A stretch of 64,000 nt of DNA from Gammaproteobacteria bacterium (GCA_013373375.1 JABXHY010000033.1:1-64000); one strand, 5' to 3'. Positions 43,967-53,418 are shown, counted from the stretch's first letter. The notes: generated by a model from the sequence alone, not told the origin. Program-made: numbers and translations.

Positions 43967-45061
43967 ATGAACGTTTCAACCAAACTTGCCGTACTTATTA
44001 TCTCAGGGCTTTGTTCGGTATCTTCATCGGTCGCAGCACAAGCTACTGAAGATTCAAAACAGCAGTTGCTTGAGTCAATGTCAGTAAAGCTACAATCTGG
44101 AATAAGCGCTTTTGAGGCGGGAGAGTGGAAAAGCGCAGTAAAAGGATTTAAAGAAGTCCTGGCAGAAGAGCCAAAAAACAACACAGCGCTTTTTTACTTA
44201 GCCCGAACCTATTTTGAGTTGCAAGAGCTCGATGATGCCGAAGAAGTGTTTGAAGAAGCATTAGAGCAACAACCAAACTCAGCAGAAGAACATTATTGGT
44301 TTGCTCGCGTTAATGCTAGCCAGGCGATGGATGCGTCTATTTTCACAGCAGCAGGGTACGCTAATGATTCACTTGACCACTTCAAATTATCGGTAAAGGT
44401 TAAACCCGACTTTTTAGCGGGCCATATTGGCTTATTTAATTACTACCTTGGTGCTCCATCGATCGTTGGCGGTTCAAAAGATAAAGCAGCGGAAGTTCTC
44501 GAACAAATAAAGCCCTTATCGCTCTCAGACTACCACGTCTTAAAATTAAATTTATTGCGTGCTAACGAGCAGTTTGAAGAAAGCTTAAAGTTTGCAGAGT
44601 CTCTTTTGTCTAGCATGCAAACACTTGACTCAAAGTCAGGGTTTTACGCGGTACTTGAGTTACAACGACAAAAGCAATACGAAGCCGCTGCAACAGCCTT
44701 TGAATCCTTATCGCAACGATATGCAAAAGATAAAAATGATCGTTACAGCTTAATGGCACTGTACCAACTTGGAAGAACTAGCGTGTTAGCATCAAGCATG
44801 GTTCAGCAAGGAATTTCAGCATTTGAAAGCTATTTGAGTCATATTGAGCTGATTGAGCCTGAACCAGCTGGACCGTCACCGGAAATGGGAAAGCCTAATT
44901 TGCCCGAAGCCTATTGGGCTCAATTAAGACTTGCACAGCTCAAAGCGGTAAACACCGAAAAAGAAGCCGCTAATAAGATCATTAAGAGTCTGTCAGCAGC
45001 CAAGATTGATAACGACTACTTTCAGGATGAGTTAGCCCAGGCCAAGAAATTGTTACGGTAA
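43967..45061 (+). CDS. Periplasmic TPR-repeat protein
   Basis: The 364-residue protein begins with a signal peptide (MNVSTKLAVLIISGLCSV, cleavage near AAQA) and contains about three clear TPR units from residue 45 (AFEAGEWKSAVKGFKEVL, YLARTYFELQELDDAEEVF, EEHYWFARVNA). Less regular helical repeats follow. AAGGAA precedes the ATG. It probably scaffolds protein interactions in the periplasm. Its stop overlaps the convergent GFA gene by nine bases, and it follows the DUF2306-like gene on the same strand by 59 bases. Confidence 0.85.
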   Translation: MNVSTKLAVLIISGLCSVSSSVAAQATEDSKQQLLESMSVKLQSGISAFEAGEWKSAVKGFKEVLAEEPKNNTALFYLARTYFELQELDDAEEVFEEALEQQPNSAEEHYWFARVNASQAMDASIFTAAGYANDSLDHFKLSVKVKPDFLAGHIGLFNYYLGAPSIVGGSKDKAAEVLEQIKPLSLSDYHVLKLNLLRANEQFEESLKFAESLLSSMQTLDSKSGFYAVLELQRQKQYEAAATAFESLSQRYAKDKNDRYSLMALYQLGRTSVLASSMVQQGISAFESYLSHIELIEPEPAGPSPEMGKPNLPEAYWAQLRLAQLKAVNTEKEAANKIIKSLSAAKIDNDYFQDELAQAKKLLR

Positions 45062-45421
45062 AAGTTCTTCTAGATATTGCCAACTGCTCGCGCCATCCAA
45101 GTGCCTGAGCTGTAAGTTTTCGATTTCAGCGACAGTCGCCATACGAAAGTTAATACCCACTTTCTGTTCTGGCGACGTTTCAGTGGTGTGATAGTGAGTA
45201 ATACAGCCACAATTCGAACAAAAGTTAAATTCTATGGAACGATCTTTCCATGAATATACTAACGGTTCCTGTCGATAACTCACTGTTACCTGTTCCGGGC
45301 TGTAATAAGCCCAATAAGCAGCATATCGCCGGCATATAGAGCAATTGCAGGCTGTTAGATCAACTGGCGATTGCGAAGCCACAACCTGAACATTACCGCA
45401 ATGGCAACCCAACTCAATCAT
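45053..45421 (-). CDS. GFA/CENP-V family zinc protein
   Basis: The 122-residue protein has the GFA zinc-site cysteines in GCHCGN (C6 and C8), ACNCSIC and CSNCGC. This family includes glutathione-dependent formaldehyde-activating proteins, though most members have no proven activity. It overlaps the TPR gene stop by nine bases on the opposite strand. A monomer with structural zinc is likely; substrate is not deducible. Confidence 0.87.
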   Translation of the reverse strand: MIELGCHCGNVQVVASQSPVDLTACNCSICRRYAAYWAYYSPEQVTVSYRQEPLVYSWKDRSIEFNFCSNCGCITHYHTTETSPEQKVGINFRMATVAEIENLQLRHLDGASSWQYLEELLP

Positions 45422-45649
45422 CTGATTCTCCTTAATTAAGGTGTAACTTCAATTCAGGCTTTTATAAACAACCTAAATTTAGTTGCTCAATGTGACAGTT
45501 TTGAGTGCTTAACCATTAAATAAAGCCGCAATATTGAGCTTATAACCTGATATTTTTCATAAGGCTGCGTTGAACGGATATTTTAAATTCGACTTTTTTG
45601 TTTCTTTATCAAGTAGTTATAATTTTTAACTCCTTTTAGCATAAAAAAT

Positions 45650-45681
45650 AATCGCAATATTAAATATAACTTATTGCGATT
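45650..45681. repeat. 10-base-arm inverted repeat
   Basis: AATCGCAATA and TATTGCGATT are perfect complements separated by a 12-base AT-rich loop. It is a candidate hairpin or protein site in the gap upstream of the small membrane protein gene. Confidence 0.55.
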
Positions 45682-45690
45682 TGCTGTTAT

Positions 45691-45713
45691 AATTGGTTAA
45701 ATTTAAACCAATT
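45691..45713. repeat. 8-base-arm inverted repeat
   Basis: AATTGGTT and AACCAATT flank a seven-base AAATTTA centre. The near-full symmetry favours a dimeric DNA-binding protein site. It lies ten bases after the preceding inverted repeat. Confidence 0.5.
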
Positions 45714-45932
45714 CGTATCGTCTGTGTGCTACTTGCAGCAGACAACATTGGTTTACTCCAAAACTGTACCAACGTTTGATCAACACAGAACGGAGAGGAA
45801 TAGTGGTTTTATTACCAAATAAGGTCACTGCATTTTACAACTGTGAACGAGTGAGTAGTTTTATCACAGTAAATTAATCAACATAGCCTCGGCTAGTCGT
45901 ATTGGTGGTTAAGTTAGCGCGTTATTCAAAAG

Positions 45933-45954
45933 TGCTTTCCTAAAAAAGAAAGCA
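45933..45954. repeat. 7-base-arm inverted repeat
   Basis: TGCTTTC and GAAAGCA pair around a CTAAAAAA loop, without a T-run after it. It lies about 130 bases before the next gene start. Confidence 0.4.
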
Positions 45955-46083
45955 AACATCGCCAACTAACCAAAAATATTTGAATGGACATTAGCGACTC
46001 GCAAGTTCAATTGCTTTTGCCCCAGATTATTGCCGAGACTGAGTTTCGTATTATTAAAGTCACAAGAAACCGGAGCGTCTTGT

Positions 46084-46476
46084 ATGAAAAGAAATATATT
46101 GATCGTATTGTTTAACTTTGTATTGGCTGCAGTCGTATTTTTTACCGAAGCTCGAGTAGTTGGCTTCTGGTCTGGAATATTGTTGGTGCTTCCATGTGTA
46201 TTGATGGTTTCAGCATACCTGCTCGCCAACGGAAAATTTCCATCACGAGTGTCTATTGCCGCTGCACCATGGGTTATCTCAGCTATAGCAGCCTATGTTA
46301 TTATCCTCGAAATGGCGCCAGTGACAGACCAAATTGGCAGTCTGGACAAACTTTTCTTCGAAGTGACGGTCATGTCAGTAGTTGGAGGCATAATTACGAT
46401 TGGCGTATTTAAAGCGATTTCGGAATTATTTATTAAAAAGCGCTCTATAGGGCACCAAACCGTTAGCGTACTTTAA
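46084..46476 (+). CDS. Small four-helix membrane protein, unknown
   Basis: The 130-residue protein has four hydrophobic segments (about 3-22, 28-46, 56-75 and 95-115) with short loops and a basic tail (ISELFIKKRSIG). The ATG at 46084 is preferred, supported by GGAG nine bases upstream; an in-frame TTG at 46030 would add a hydrophilic stretch. It lies 23 bases before the phospholipase-like gene and is probably cotranscribed with it. No family was recognised. Confidence 0.6.
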   Translation: MKRNILIVLFNFVLAAVVFFTEARVVGFWSGILLVLPCVLMVSAYLLANGKFPSRVSIAAAPWVISAIAAYVIILEMAPVTDQIGSLDKLFFEVTVMSVVGGIITIGVFKAISELFIKKRSIGHQTVSVL

Positions 46477-46499
46477 ACTCTGGATTCGAATCATTATCT

Positions 46500-46910
46500 A
46501 TGAAGCAGTACTACTTTATCTTTCTGCTAGTACTGCTTTGCACACTCCTACCTTCAACTGTCTATTCACAAAGTCTAAAGCCCTTTAGCAGTGATGGATG
46601 CAGCTTATTCCCGGAAGGCACTCCTAAGCAACAAAAGCTCTGGCTAAACTGCTGTGTTGAACACGACATTGCGTATTGGAAAGGTGGCACTTATTTAGAA
46701 CGACTTGCCGCAGACCAGGCATTAGAGCGATGTGTTGCACAAGTCGGAGAACCCGGGATCGCGAAGCTTATGCTGGCTGGAGTCCGCGTAGGCGGCACAC
46801 CTTATTTACCAACAAAGTTTCGATGGGGTTATGGTTGGTCTTTTGGTCGAGGATACGACGCACTGACAGAAACCGAAATGCTTCAAGTTAATTCAATGCT
46901 TAAGCACTAG
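46500..46910 (+). CDS. Secreted phospholipase-A2-like protein
   Basis: The 136-residue protein has a signal peptide (MKQYYFIFLLVLLCTLLPS, cleavage near SQS) and the motif C51-C52-V-E-H55-D56. This matches the CCxxHD active-site core of phospholipase A2 enzymes, with a nearby calcium-loop-like DGCSLFPEG. Full PLA2 enzymes carry additional disulfides; only a few other cysteines are visible, so catalytic activity is uncertain. The gene follows the small membrane protein gene by 23 bases. Role may be lipid degradation or envelope turnover; unproven. Confidence 0.6.
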   Translation: MKQYYFIFLLVLLCTLLPSTVYSQSLKPFSSDGCSLFPEGTPKQQKLWLNCCVEHDIAYWKGGTYLERLAADQALERCVAQVGEPGIAKLMLAGVRVGGTPYLPTKFRWGYGWSFGRGYDALTETEMLQVNSMLKH

Positions 46911-46994
46911 TTATTATTGCATCACGAAAGCCGAAAATAGCAACACCTCGTCTCTTTCAACTACCCGCTCGCTTTCCACTAACCCAAGAGAACA

Positions 46995-47034
46995 TTTGGT
47001 GAAGTCAGTTCACCAAAGCTTTATAAGCTTTGGT
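46995..47034. promoter_or_regulatory. Two overlapping, mutually exclusive hairpins
   Basis: TTTGGTGAA/TTCACCAAA (46995-47017, loop GTCAG) and ACCAAAGCTT/AAGCTTTGGT (47012-47034, loop TAT) share the CACCAAAG segment and so cannot form together. They lie between converging genes with no T-run on either side. A role in transcript termination, RNA decay or attenuation is possible. Confidence 0.5.
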
Positions 47035-47053
47035 CAAACAATACAACGGTCGG

Positions 47054-47917
47054 TCATCGCAATAGTAAGAGTGGGCGTTGAGTTTTCTCGAGCATTTTTG
47101 CGGTAAAGCTACCCACTAAAAAGTCTCTTACACGATTATGACTGAATGCGCCCATTATCGTGAGGTCGATATTTTGCTCAAGTTGATAATTCGATAAGGC
47201 CTCATGCACTTCACCTTCCAAGAAAACAGTTTTCACCGTGCGTCCTGCTGATGTTAGTTTTTCTGCGGCAGCTTTAACTTCTAGCTCAATTTTATCGTTG
47301 CGACTTCCCACAAACACCAAGTCAATCGGCATACTGCTGAACAAGGGACTCGAAGCAACCATATTTAATGCTTTTTCAGCAGCATCGCTGCCATCAAAAG
47401 CTAACATCGCACTCTTGGGTTCGGTAAAAGTTTTATTAACCACCAGAATTGGTTTGTGTAGCGAACGAACCGTTGTCTCTAATTGAGTGCCTATCGACTC
47501 AGGGTCTTTGTCGTGAAGCTCACCTCGAATACCTACAACCAAAACCCGAATTTCTTGCTCAAGATCGACCAGCGATTCTGCCAAGCTTCCGTGGCGCTGG
47601 CGAGTTTCAATATCATTTACGTCGTTATCCATTGCTCTCTGCTTAGCCGCTTTGAGCATTCGGTTGCCTTGTTCGATAAGTAATTTGGAACGGTTTTGTT
47701 CCACCGAGGTTAATTCATTTAATAAATCTTCAGAAGCTCCAAGACCTATAGTGCCAGTTAAGTCGGCGACAGCTGGAGTATTAACGTGCTCAATGGTGTG
47801 TAGAAACTTAAGCGGTGCGGCAACTGTTTTCGCAATCCATGACGAATAGTCACAAACTGCTTCTCCTAAACTTGAGCCATCAATACAAGCCAGTACATAC
47901 CGATTATATTCTGTCAC
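47054..47917 (-). CDS. Tandem universal stress protein
   Basis: The 287-residue protein has two Usp domains (about 1-150 and 160-287), with the ATP-loop-like sequence GAFSHNRVRDFLVGSFT near the C-terminus. Its GTG start is two bases after the SulP stop and GGAGG lies nine bases upstream, so it is translated from the same transcript as the anion transporter. Tandem Usp proteins often modulate transporters or respond to nucleotide state. It is a separate paralogue from the Usp gene at 9191. Confidence 0.9.
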   Translation of the reverse strand: MTEYNRYVLACIDGSSLGEAVCDYSSWIAKTVAAPLKFLHTIEHVNTPAVADLTGTIGLGASEDLLNELTSVEQNRSKLLIEQGNRMLKAAKQRAMDNDVNDIETRQRHGSLAESLVDLEQEIRVLVVGIRGELHDKDPESIGTQLETTVRSLHKPILVVNKTFTEPKSAMLAFDGSDAAEKALNMVASSPLFSSMPIDLVFVGSRNDKIELEVKAAAEKLTSAGRTVKTVFLEGEVHEALSNYQLEQNIDLTIMGAFSHNRVRDFLVGSFTAKMLEKTQRPLLLLR

Positions 47918-47919
47918 GC

Positions 47920-49413
47920 CTAATGCCCTCCGAGGACTTTCTCTAGTTCTTCTGGTTTATCGTGCACTCCAAAGCGGTCGACAATTGTTTCACTCGCTTC
48001 ATTAAGGCCTATCACTTCGACCTCAGCACCTTCTCGGCGAAACTTTACCACAGCCATATCCAGCGCGTGAACCGCAGAAATATCCCAAAAATGCGCTCGA
48101 CTTAAATCGATCACGATATGGCTCACCGCTTCTTTAAAATTGAATTGAGCAATGAATTTATCGGAAGAGTTAAAAAATACCTGACCGATGACGGTGTACC
48201 GACGAGTTGAAGAGTCTTCATCGAGCTGCTTCTCAACGTACATGAAGTGGCTAACTTTATTGGCAAAAAACAGCGCAGCCAACAACACGCCAACTAAAAC
48301 ACCATAGGCGAGATTATGAGTGTAAACAACGACTATCACCGTCGATAACATAACGATATTGGTTGATAGCGGGTATTTTTTTAAATTTCGAATCGATTGC
48401 CAATCAAAGGTTCCAATCGACACCATAATCATTACCGCAACTAATGCTGCCATTGGGATTTGTGCAACCCACTCATTTAAAAACACCACCAAAATCAGCA
48501 ATACTGATCCTGCAATAAACGTGGAAAGTCGTCCACGACCGCCCGATTTCACATTGATAACTGACTGTCCAATCATGGCACACCCGGCCATTCCACCGAG
48601 TAATCCTGCGCCAATATTGGCAATCCCTTGGCCTTTACACTCACGATTTTTATCACTATTAGTATCAGTTAAGTCATCTACGATTGTCGCTGTCATCAAC
48701 GACTCTAATAAACCCACAACGGCTAATGCTGCAGAATATGGAAAAATAATTTGCAGAGTTTCGAAAGTCAGAGGTACATCCGGCCACAAAAACAGTGGTA
48801 ATGTGTCAGGTAACTCCCCCATATCTCCTACGGTCCGAATTTCCAAACCCACTATCATTGCAAATGCGGTACAACTTAATATGCATACAAGAGGTGACGG
48901 CAAAATTTTTCCAACAACCGGGAGATAAGGAAACAAATATATGATGCCTAAACCAACAGCTGTCATCGCATAAACGTGCCATGTCACATTGGTAAGTTCA
49001 GGTAGCTGCGCCATAAAAATTAATATCGCTAGTGCATTAACAAATCCAGTGACTACCGAACGCGAAACAAAGCTCATTAAACTGCCCAGTTTCAGATAAC
49101 CCGCAATAATTTGCAAAACTCCGGTTAGGAGCGTTGCCGCGAGTAAATATTGTAATCCGTGGTTCTTGACCAGCGTGACCATCAATAATGCCATAGCACC
49201 AGTCGCCGCAGAAATCATTCCTGGACGTCCGCCAACAAACGCAATGACTACCGCAATACAAAACGAAGCATAAAGGCCTATCTTGGGATCGACGCCGGCA
49301 ATAATAGAAAACGCAATGGCTTCAGGAATAAGAGCCAGGGCGACGACTAGACCAGCAAGAATATCGCCACGTAGATTGCCAACCCAATCCGCTTTAGTGG
49401 AGTGTAATAACAT
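47920..49413 (-). CDS. SulP-family anion transporter with STAS domain
   Basis: The 497-residue protein has a SulP membrane domain of about 12 helices (signatures [34 protein letters not shown]) and a cytoplasmic STAS domain in the last 120 residues. SulP members carry sulfate, bicarbonate or other anions; the substrate is not deducible. The ATG at 49413 fits better than an upstream TTG. It leads an operon with a Usp gene. A gap of about 350 bases lies upstream with a TATAAT-like box at 49525-49530 on the minus strand. Confidence 0.9.
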   Translation of the reverse strand: MLLHSTKADWVGNLRGDILAGLVVALALIPEAIAFSIIAGVDPKIGLYASFCIAVVIAFVGGRPGMISAATGAMALLMVTLVKNHGLQYLLAATLLTGVLQIIAGYLKLGSLMSFVSRSVVTGFVNALAILIFMAQLPELTNVTWHVYAMTAVGLGIIYLFPYLPVVGKILPSPLVCILSCTAFAMIVGLEIRTVGDMGELPDTLPLFLWPDVPLTFETLQIIFPYSAALAVVGLLESLMTATIVDDLTDTNSDKNRECKGQGIANIGAGLLGGMAGCAMIGQSVINVKSGGRGRLSTFIAGSVLLILVVFLNEWVAQIPMAALVAVMIMVSIGTFDWQSIRNLKKYPLSTNIVMLSTVIVVVYTHNLAYGVLVGVLLAALFFANKVSHFMYVEKQLDEDSSTRRYTVIGQVFFNSSDKFIAQFNFKEAVSHIVIDLSRAHFWDISAVHALDMAVVKFRREGAEVEVIGLNEASETIVDRFGVHDKPEELEKVLGGH

Positions 49414-49764
49414 ATCAAAACCCAATTAAAAGTTGCCGAAATACGGATTTAAGCAGCAGTGCTGCATCGATTACCCAAAATGACTGTGACCGAAGACAAT
49501 CGGTGCGCGAAGTGATTAGTATAAATTATAACCGCGACTCTAAGGGCGCGGATTCTACAGAAAAAGCTCTATGGCTGCAATGCAGCACGCAGTGTAAGAC
49601 GCTCTGACCGAGCATTTTAAACTGCAATCAAGTCGAGTCATTGCAACCAAGTAGAGTCGGAAACAAACTGCCCGCGAAAACCACAAGCTTTGCTGAAAAC
49701 TATTAAGCAGGATCAACAAAGCTTCTAAAAAGGAACAGTTTCTCGATTTATTGATAAATCATTG
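49414..49764. other. Intergenic region upstream of the SulP operon
   Basis: No gene is visible. The region contains a TATAAT-like box at 49525-49530 (minus strand), a short CCGCG/CGCGG inverted repeat near 49532-49552, and an imperfect 19-base direct repeat at 49622-49659 (15 of 19 bases match). None of these is assigned to a known regulator. Confidence 0.4.
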
Positions 49765-50304
49765 TTAAATCAACGCTAATACAATCAATGAAATTAACCC
49801 AGCTCCAGTGACCGTCCAGGTAGGCTTTTTAAGCACAGGAGATGTGATCCCCAGATAGAATCCACTCAATACTATGAACAGTAAACCAACAGCCATAAAG
49901 TGCTGAAAATACCTAAACCATAGCGGTCCATGCCCTTTATGCAACTCGATGATACTGTAAATAAAATCCGGAGATCGTTTTGTTACTGTCAACTTGTCTG
50001 CCTCAACTGATAACAAGTAGTGGGTTTGCGATGTTGGTCGAGAGACAGCCCAACTGCCGTTGCCACGCAAATATTCAAATGAGTAATCAACATTATTACT
50101 TTCAAACCATTCTCGAACCTTATCACCTGAAGTTGCTTCGCCTAAATCCAATCCTTTTGCGTCGCCTTCATATATAACAGAGGCATTAACATTACCTTTC
50201 ATATCAAGCAGGTAAAATAATCCAGAAGTCGCCATAACTAGCAGAACTGGAGCAAAGAAAGAGGCTAAGTAGAGGTGCAAAGAAATGATAAAACGGCGAT
50301 TCAC
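49765..50304 (-). CDS. PepSY-TM-type membrane protein
   Basis: The best start is the GTG at 50304 (MNRRFIISLHLYL), because AGGAG lies six bases upstream; an ATG nine codons earlier is less well supported. The 179-residue protein has an N-terminal helix (LYLASFFAPVLLVMATSGLFY; trimmed), a soluble middle part and two C-terminal helices. The HLYLASFF and HKGHGPLWFRYFQHFMAVG motifs match PepSY-associated TM domains found near siderophore uptake genes. A Fur-like site lies about 33 bases upstream. An iron-linked role is plausible. Confidence 0.7.
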   Translation of the reverse strand: MNRRFIISLHLYLASFFAPVLLVMATSGLFYLLDMKGNVNASVIYEGDAKGLDLGEATSGDKVREWFESNNVDYSFEYLRGNGSWAVSRPTSQTHYLLSVEADKLTVTKRSPDFIYSIIELHKGHGPLWFRYFQHFMAVGLLFIVLSGFYLGITSPVLKKPTWTVTGAGLISLIVLALI

Positions 50305-50336
50305 AACAAACTCCTGACTCGAAGAGAGCATTAAAT

Positions 50337-50355
50337 GACAATGATACGTATTTGC
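50337..50355. promoter_or_regulatory. Candidate Fur box
   Basis: GACAATGATACGTATTTGC matches 13 of 19 positions of the consensus GATAATGATAATCATTATC. It sits just upstream of the PepSY-TM gene start on the minus strand. Confidence 0.35.
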
Positions 50356-50472
50356 ATAACTTGACTTAATTATTCCATATTGAAATACAAACGTTCAATG
50401 AAAATTGAGCCATCAGAATCACGAAGTTAAACAAAGTGAAAAGCAATTAAGAGGTTTATCGTAAAAAATAAA

Positions 50473-50505
50473 AAAGACGCTTCTGTATAAAACATTAGCG
50501 CCTTT
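50473..50505 (-). terminator. Terminator of the pitrilysin-type gene
   Basis: Reading the minus strand, AAAGGCGCT and AGCGTCTTT form a stem (one G-T pair) around a 15-base loop. A T-rich run follows. It lies directly after the protease gene stop. Confidence 0.6.
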
Positions 50506-50550
50506 CTTTAGAGCTGTCATTTCGACAGCTTGATTTCTAACTTAACAAAT

Positions 50551-53418
50551 CTACTGATATTTCATTGTCGAATGAAATTTTGCAATATCGTCAATATTCG
50601 TTTCTTTCTCAATATCGGCAAAAGGTTTGTCTTGAAATTTCTCTCCTCTTAACTGCACAGAAATTCTTGCTGCATTCGGATTCAGCATAGTCTCTTTGTA
50701 AAAGGCTTGAATATCTTCTAACGTTACTTTTTCAACTTCTGCAATAAGGCGTTGTTTAGTATTGAAGTCAAACTTTTCATCGTACCAATCATCAAGCATA
50801 GGAAGCATTTCTTCTCGCAGATTTTTGGGTTCTTCTTTAAGTTCGATTAAAAGACTGCCTTTCAACTGTTCAAACTCTTCTGAAGACAATTTACCAAGAT
50901 GTTTTGCATACTCTTGTTTGAAGTCATCAAATCTCTGCTGCATTGATTTAACATCTTTCACTGGTGTTTGGATAGCAAAGCCAACGCCAATAAAGTCTTT
51001 AATGGTTGGAGTGATAGCTGTTACAGCATACGCCAGTTGCTCTTCAGTTCGCAAAGTTTCAAACGTTTGTGTTTTAAGATGGCTTCGTAATACTCGAGCA
51101 CGGGCTTCTTGTTTCAAGCTTGGATTTGGATGAATGTGCACATCCAAAACAGCAACATCGGCAACCGTAAGATCTTTTTTCAGTGCTAGTACCTGACTTT
51201 TACTCGGTTCCCAGTATTGAGTAGTCACATATTCAGTCACTTTTCTATGTTCTGGCATCACACCGGCAATTTGCTTCGTATAATTTTCAATATCCTTTTT
51301 GTTGTAATTGCCGAATGCAAATACTCGAATCTGATTATTAGATAATACTTGCTCCATAAAAGCTGTTAAATCTTGTGGTTTAAGTTTCTCTGCCGCGGCG
51401 ATAAGGTCATCATTACTGAAACTTGCGCTCGCCACTAGATTATTCATATTCGGGAATAATTGATAAAGAGGAAACTGCTTTTCCTGATTTTTAATCCCAC
51501 GAGTGAAGCGGTCAATTGCTTGCGCAAAACTATTAGGCTCGACTTTAAATGACAGTCCAGCCAAACCTTTCTCCAATAGTGCAGGTTGTTTATCAGTAAA
51601 TCCACTTACGATTAGATCGAGTCCATTTCCGTCATTTAGTCGCAAACCCATGCCCGCTATTGACGCTTCAGTCGCCAGAGCACTTTGTTCTAAATTGTAT
51701 AAATCGGACCATAACGAGAATAATATTTGACCTTCAATATTTTTTTGACGCTCTGGACTATTAATATAAACTCGCAATACACCTTTCGGTTGATTTTTAA
51801 ATTTTTGCGAAGGGTATTGCCATACTTTAATTCCATTTTCATCTTTTACCAGTGTTGGCTTTGTAAGTTCAGCTAACTCTTGAGTTTTTAACAAAAAGGA
51901 TTCAGGAAGTAACGTATTTACTTTTGGTAAAGCTAATTCAAAATCTGTTTTCGCAGACCAACTCGCTATTTCCTTTTTGGGAATGTCAGTGATCTTATAT
52001 TTACCATCATAGAAGTGCATGGTTTTATCAGATGGCTCAGCTTGACTAACATACCAGATACGCAAACGTTCTGTTGTTAGCTGATTAAGTACTTTTTGGA
52101 TGTCATCAGAGTTGAATGACTCGTAGGTATAAGGAGCACTGATAACTTGCTCAACTGGATAGGTTTGCATTTCATCTGCCAAGTTAGACACGTAATTAAA
52201 CGCATTACCTTTTTCTAAAAATTGAAATCTGTTTTTTAGTGAAGTTTGAATTTCTTTAAAATATTTTTTGTCGACACCTTGTTTTTTTACTTTATCGAGA
52301 TAAGCCATCACAACATGTGTAATCTTATCCCTATTTTTCATACCCTCATCAGTTAACTCAATATTGATGGAGAACTGTCCATAGTTGCCATACATTTCTG
52401 GTGAAACAGATGCATTTAAACTTGAAATAAGACCAGCCTCTTTTAATACATAAGCTGGCGTTCCGGGCATTTCGCTACCGATAAGGTAACTTAAGTAATC
52501 GTTTGGTTTGGTTTCGTATTGGTCAACGTTATTATCAATAGTAAAATCGATGATCAATTGTTTAATGTCAGAGTTTGGTACGTAATGTATCCGTTTTCCA
52601 CCAAGCTTTGAAAAATCAATTGTTTCTGTAACTTTTGGCTTGTTAATATTTTTATTTTTAATGTCCGAGAAATATTTTTTCGCCAGTTGCTTCATATCAT
52701 CGAGAGGCAAATGACTCACCATAGCAACTTTCATGATATTAGAAGAATAATATTGGTTATAAAACTCGACGGTTTGCGGGTGGAGCTTGGCATTCTCTTT
52801 ATCACTGAGGGTTTCAAGGTTACCAATCAAAAAACGATTTGCGGGATGATCGCCCATCATCGAACGATTTACCTTAAACATACCAAAGTAATCCATTTCA
52901 CGTCGCATCGACCACTCGGCGTTAACGGCATTTTTTTCTTTATCGGTGTACTCTGGGTAAAGTTTTGGTGATTTGAAAAAATCAGAAAAGCGGTCAAGCG
53001 CTTCACCATAGGCATCATTATTAATTTCGAACATATAGTTCGTAATATCCAGCCACGTGTATGCGTTAGACGCACCACCATTTTGGCTCATAAACTCATT
53101 GTAACCTTTAGGGTCGGGAAATCGCTCAGTTCCCATAAACAGCATATGCTCAAGGTAGTGAGCCATGCCTTGCTGAGTCATTGGGTCTTTCAGCAACCCA
53201 ACACCTACGCTAAGCGCAGCAGCAGACTTATCAACAGTCGGATCCGATACCAGTAAAACAGTGATGCCGTTGTCCAATGTAATGGCCTGGTAATCACGAG
53301 TATCTGAAGGGCTTGAAATAACCGATGTTGACGTGGCTTTAGCCTCCATCGTAGCTGGTGACAGAAACGCCAGCCCCACAGCGGTTGCAACCAGTATTTG
53401 TTTAATCGAAAATGTCAT
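50551..53418 (-). CDS. ptrA: Pitrilysin-type M16 metalloprotease
   Basis: The start at 53418 (MTFSIKQILV) gives a 955-residue exported protein with a signal peptide; AAGGA lies eight bases upstream. The inverted zinc motif H87-Y-L-E90-H91 and the third ligand E168 are in the same places as in E. coli pitrilysin (H88, E91, H92, E169), and the length matches. Pitrilysin is a periplasmic peptidase that degrades small polypeptides such as the insulin B chain. It is a single gene with a terminator and a candidate promoter at 53480. The symbol is given by homology. Confidence 0.88.
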   Translation of the reverse strand: MTFSIKQILVATAVGLAFLSPATMEAKATSTSVISSPSDTRDYQAITLDNGITVLLVSDPTVDKSAAALSVGVGLLKDPMTQQGMAHYLEHMLFMGTERFPDPKGYNEFMSQNGGASNAYTWLDITNYMFEINNDAYGEALDRFSDFFKSPKLYPEYTDKEKNAVNAEWSMRREMDYFGMFKVNRSMMGDHPANRFLIGNLETLSDKENAKLHPQTVEFYNQYYSSNIMKVAMVSHLPLDDMKQLAKKYFSDIKNKNINKPKVTETIDFSKLGGKRIHYVPNSDIKQLIIDFTIDNNVDQYETKPNDYLSYLIGSEMPGTPAYVLKEAGLISSLNASVSPEMYGNYGQFSINIELTDEGMKNRDKITHVVMAYLDKVKKQGVDKKYFKEIQTSLKNRFQFLEKGNAFNYVSNLADEMQTYPVEQVISAPYTYESFNSDDIQKVLNQLTTERLRIWYVSQAEPSDKTMHFYDGKYKITDIPKKEIASWSAKTDFELALPKVNTLLPESFLLKTQELAELTKPTLVKDENGIKVWQYPSQKFKNQPKGVLRVYINSPERQKNIEGQILFSLWSDLYNLEQSALATEASIAGMGLRLNDGNGLDLIVSGFTDKQPALLEKGLAGLSFKVEPNSFAQAIDRFTRGIKNQEKQFPLYQLFPNMNNLVASASFSNDDLIAAAEKLKPQDLTAFMEQVLSNNQIRVFAFGNYNKKDIENYTKQIAGVMPEHRKVTEYVTTQYWEPSKSQVLALKKDLTVADVAVLDVHIHPNPSLKQEARARVLRSHLKTQTFETLRTEEQLAYAVTAITPTIKDFIGVGFAIQTPVKDVKSMQQRFDDFKQEYAKHLGKLSSEEFEQLKGSLLIELKEEPKNLREEMLPMLDDWYDEKFDFNTKQRLIAEVEKVTLEDIQAFYKETMLNPNAARISVQLRGEKFQDKPFADIEKETNIDDIAKFHSTMKYQ

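Larger units (their letters stand above)
45422..46083. other. Structured intergenic region
   Basis: This roughly 660-base gap has no long gene. It is AT-rich and contains three perfect inverted repeats: AATCGCAATA/TATTGCGATT (45650-45681), AATTGGTT/AACCAATT (45691-45713) and TGCTTTC/GAAAGCA (45933-45954). A tiny frame at 45803-45877 (GTG start, 24 codons, with GGAGAGG just upstream) might encode a leader peptide, but this is weak. Confidence 0.5.

Noticed and set aside
45966-46229. 87-codon frame on the minus strand
   Set aside because: Overlaps the well-supported small membrane protein gene and has no recognisable features.
48359-48928. 189-codon frame opposite the SulP gene
   Set aside because: Antisense to a SulP membrane domain whose reverse complement gives spurious open frames.
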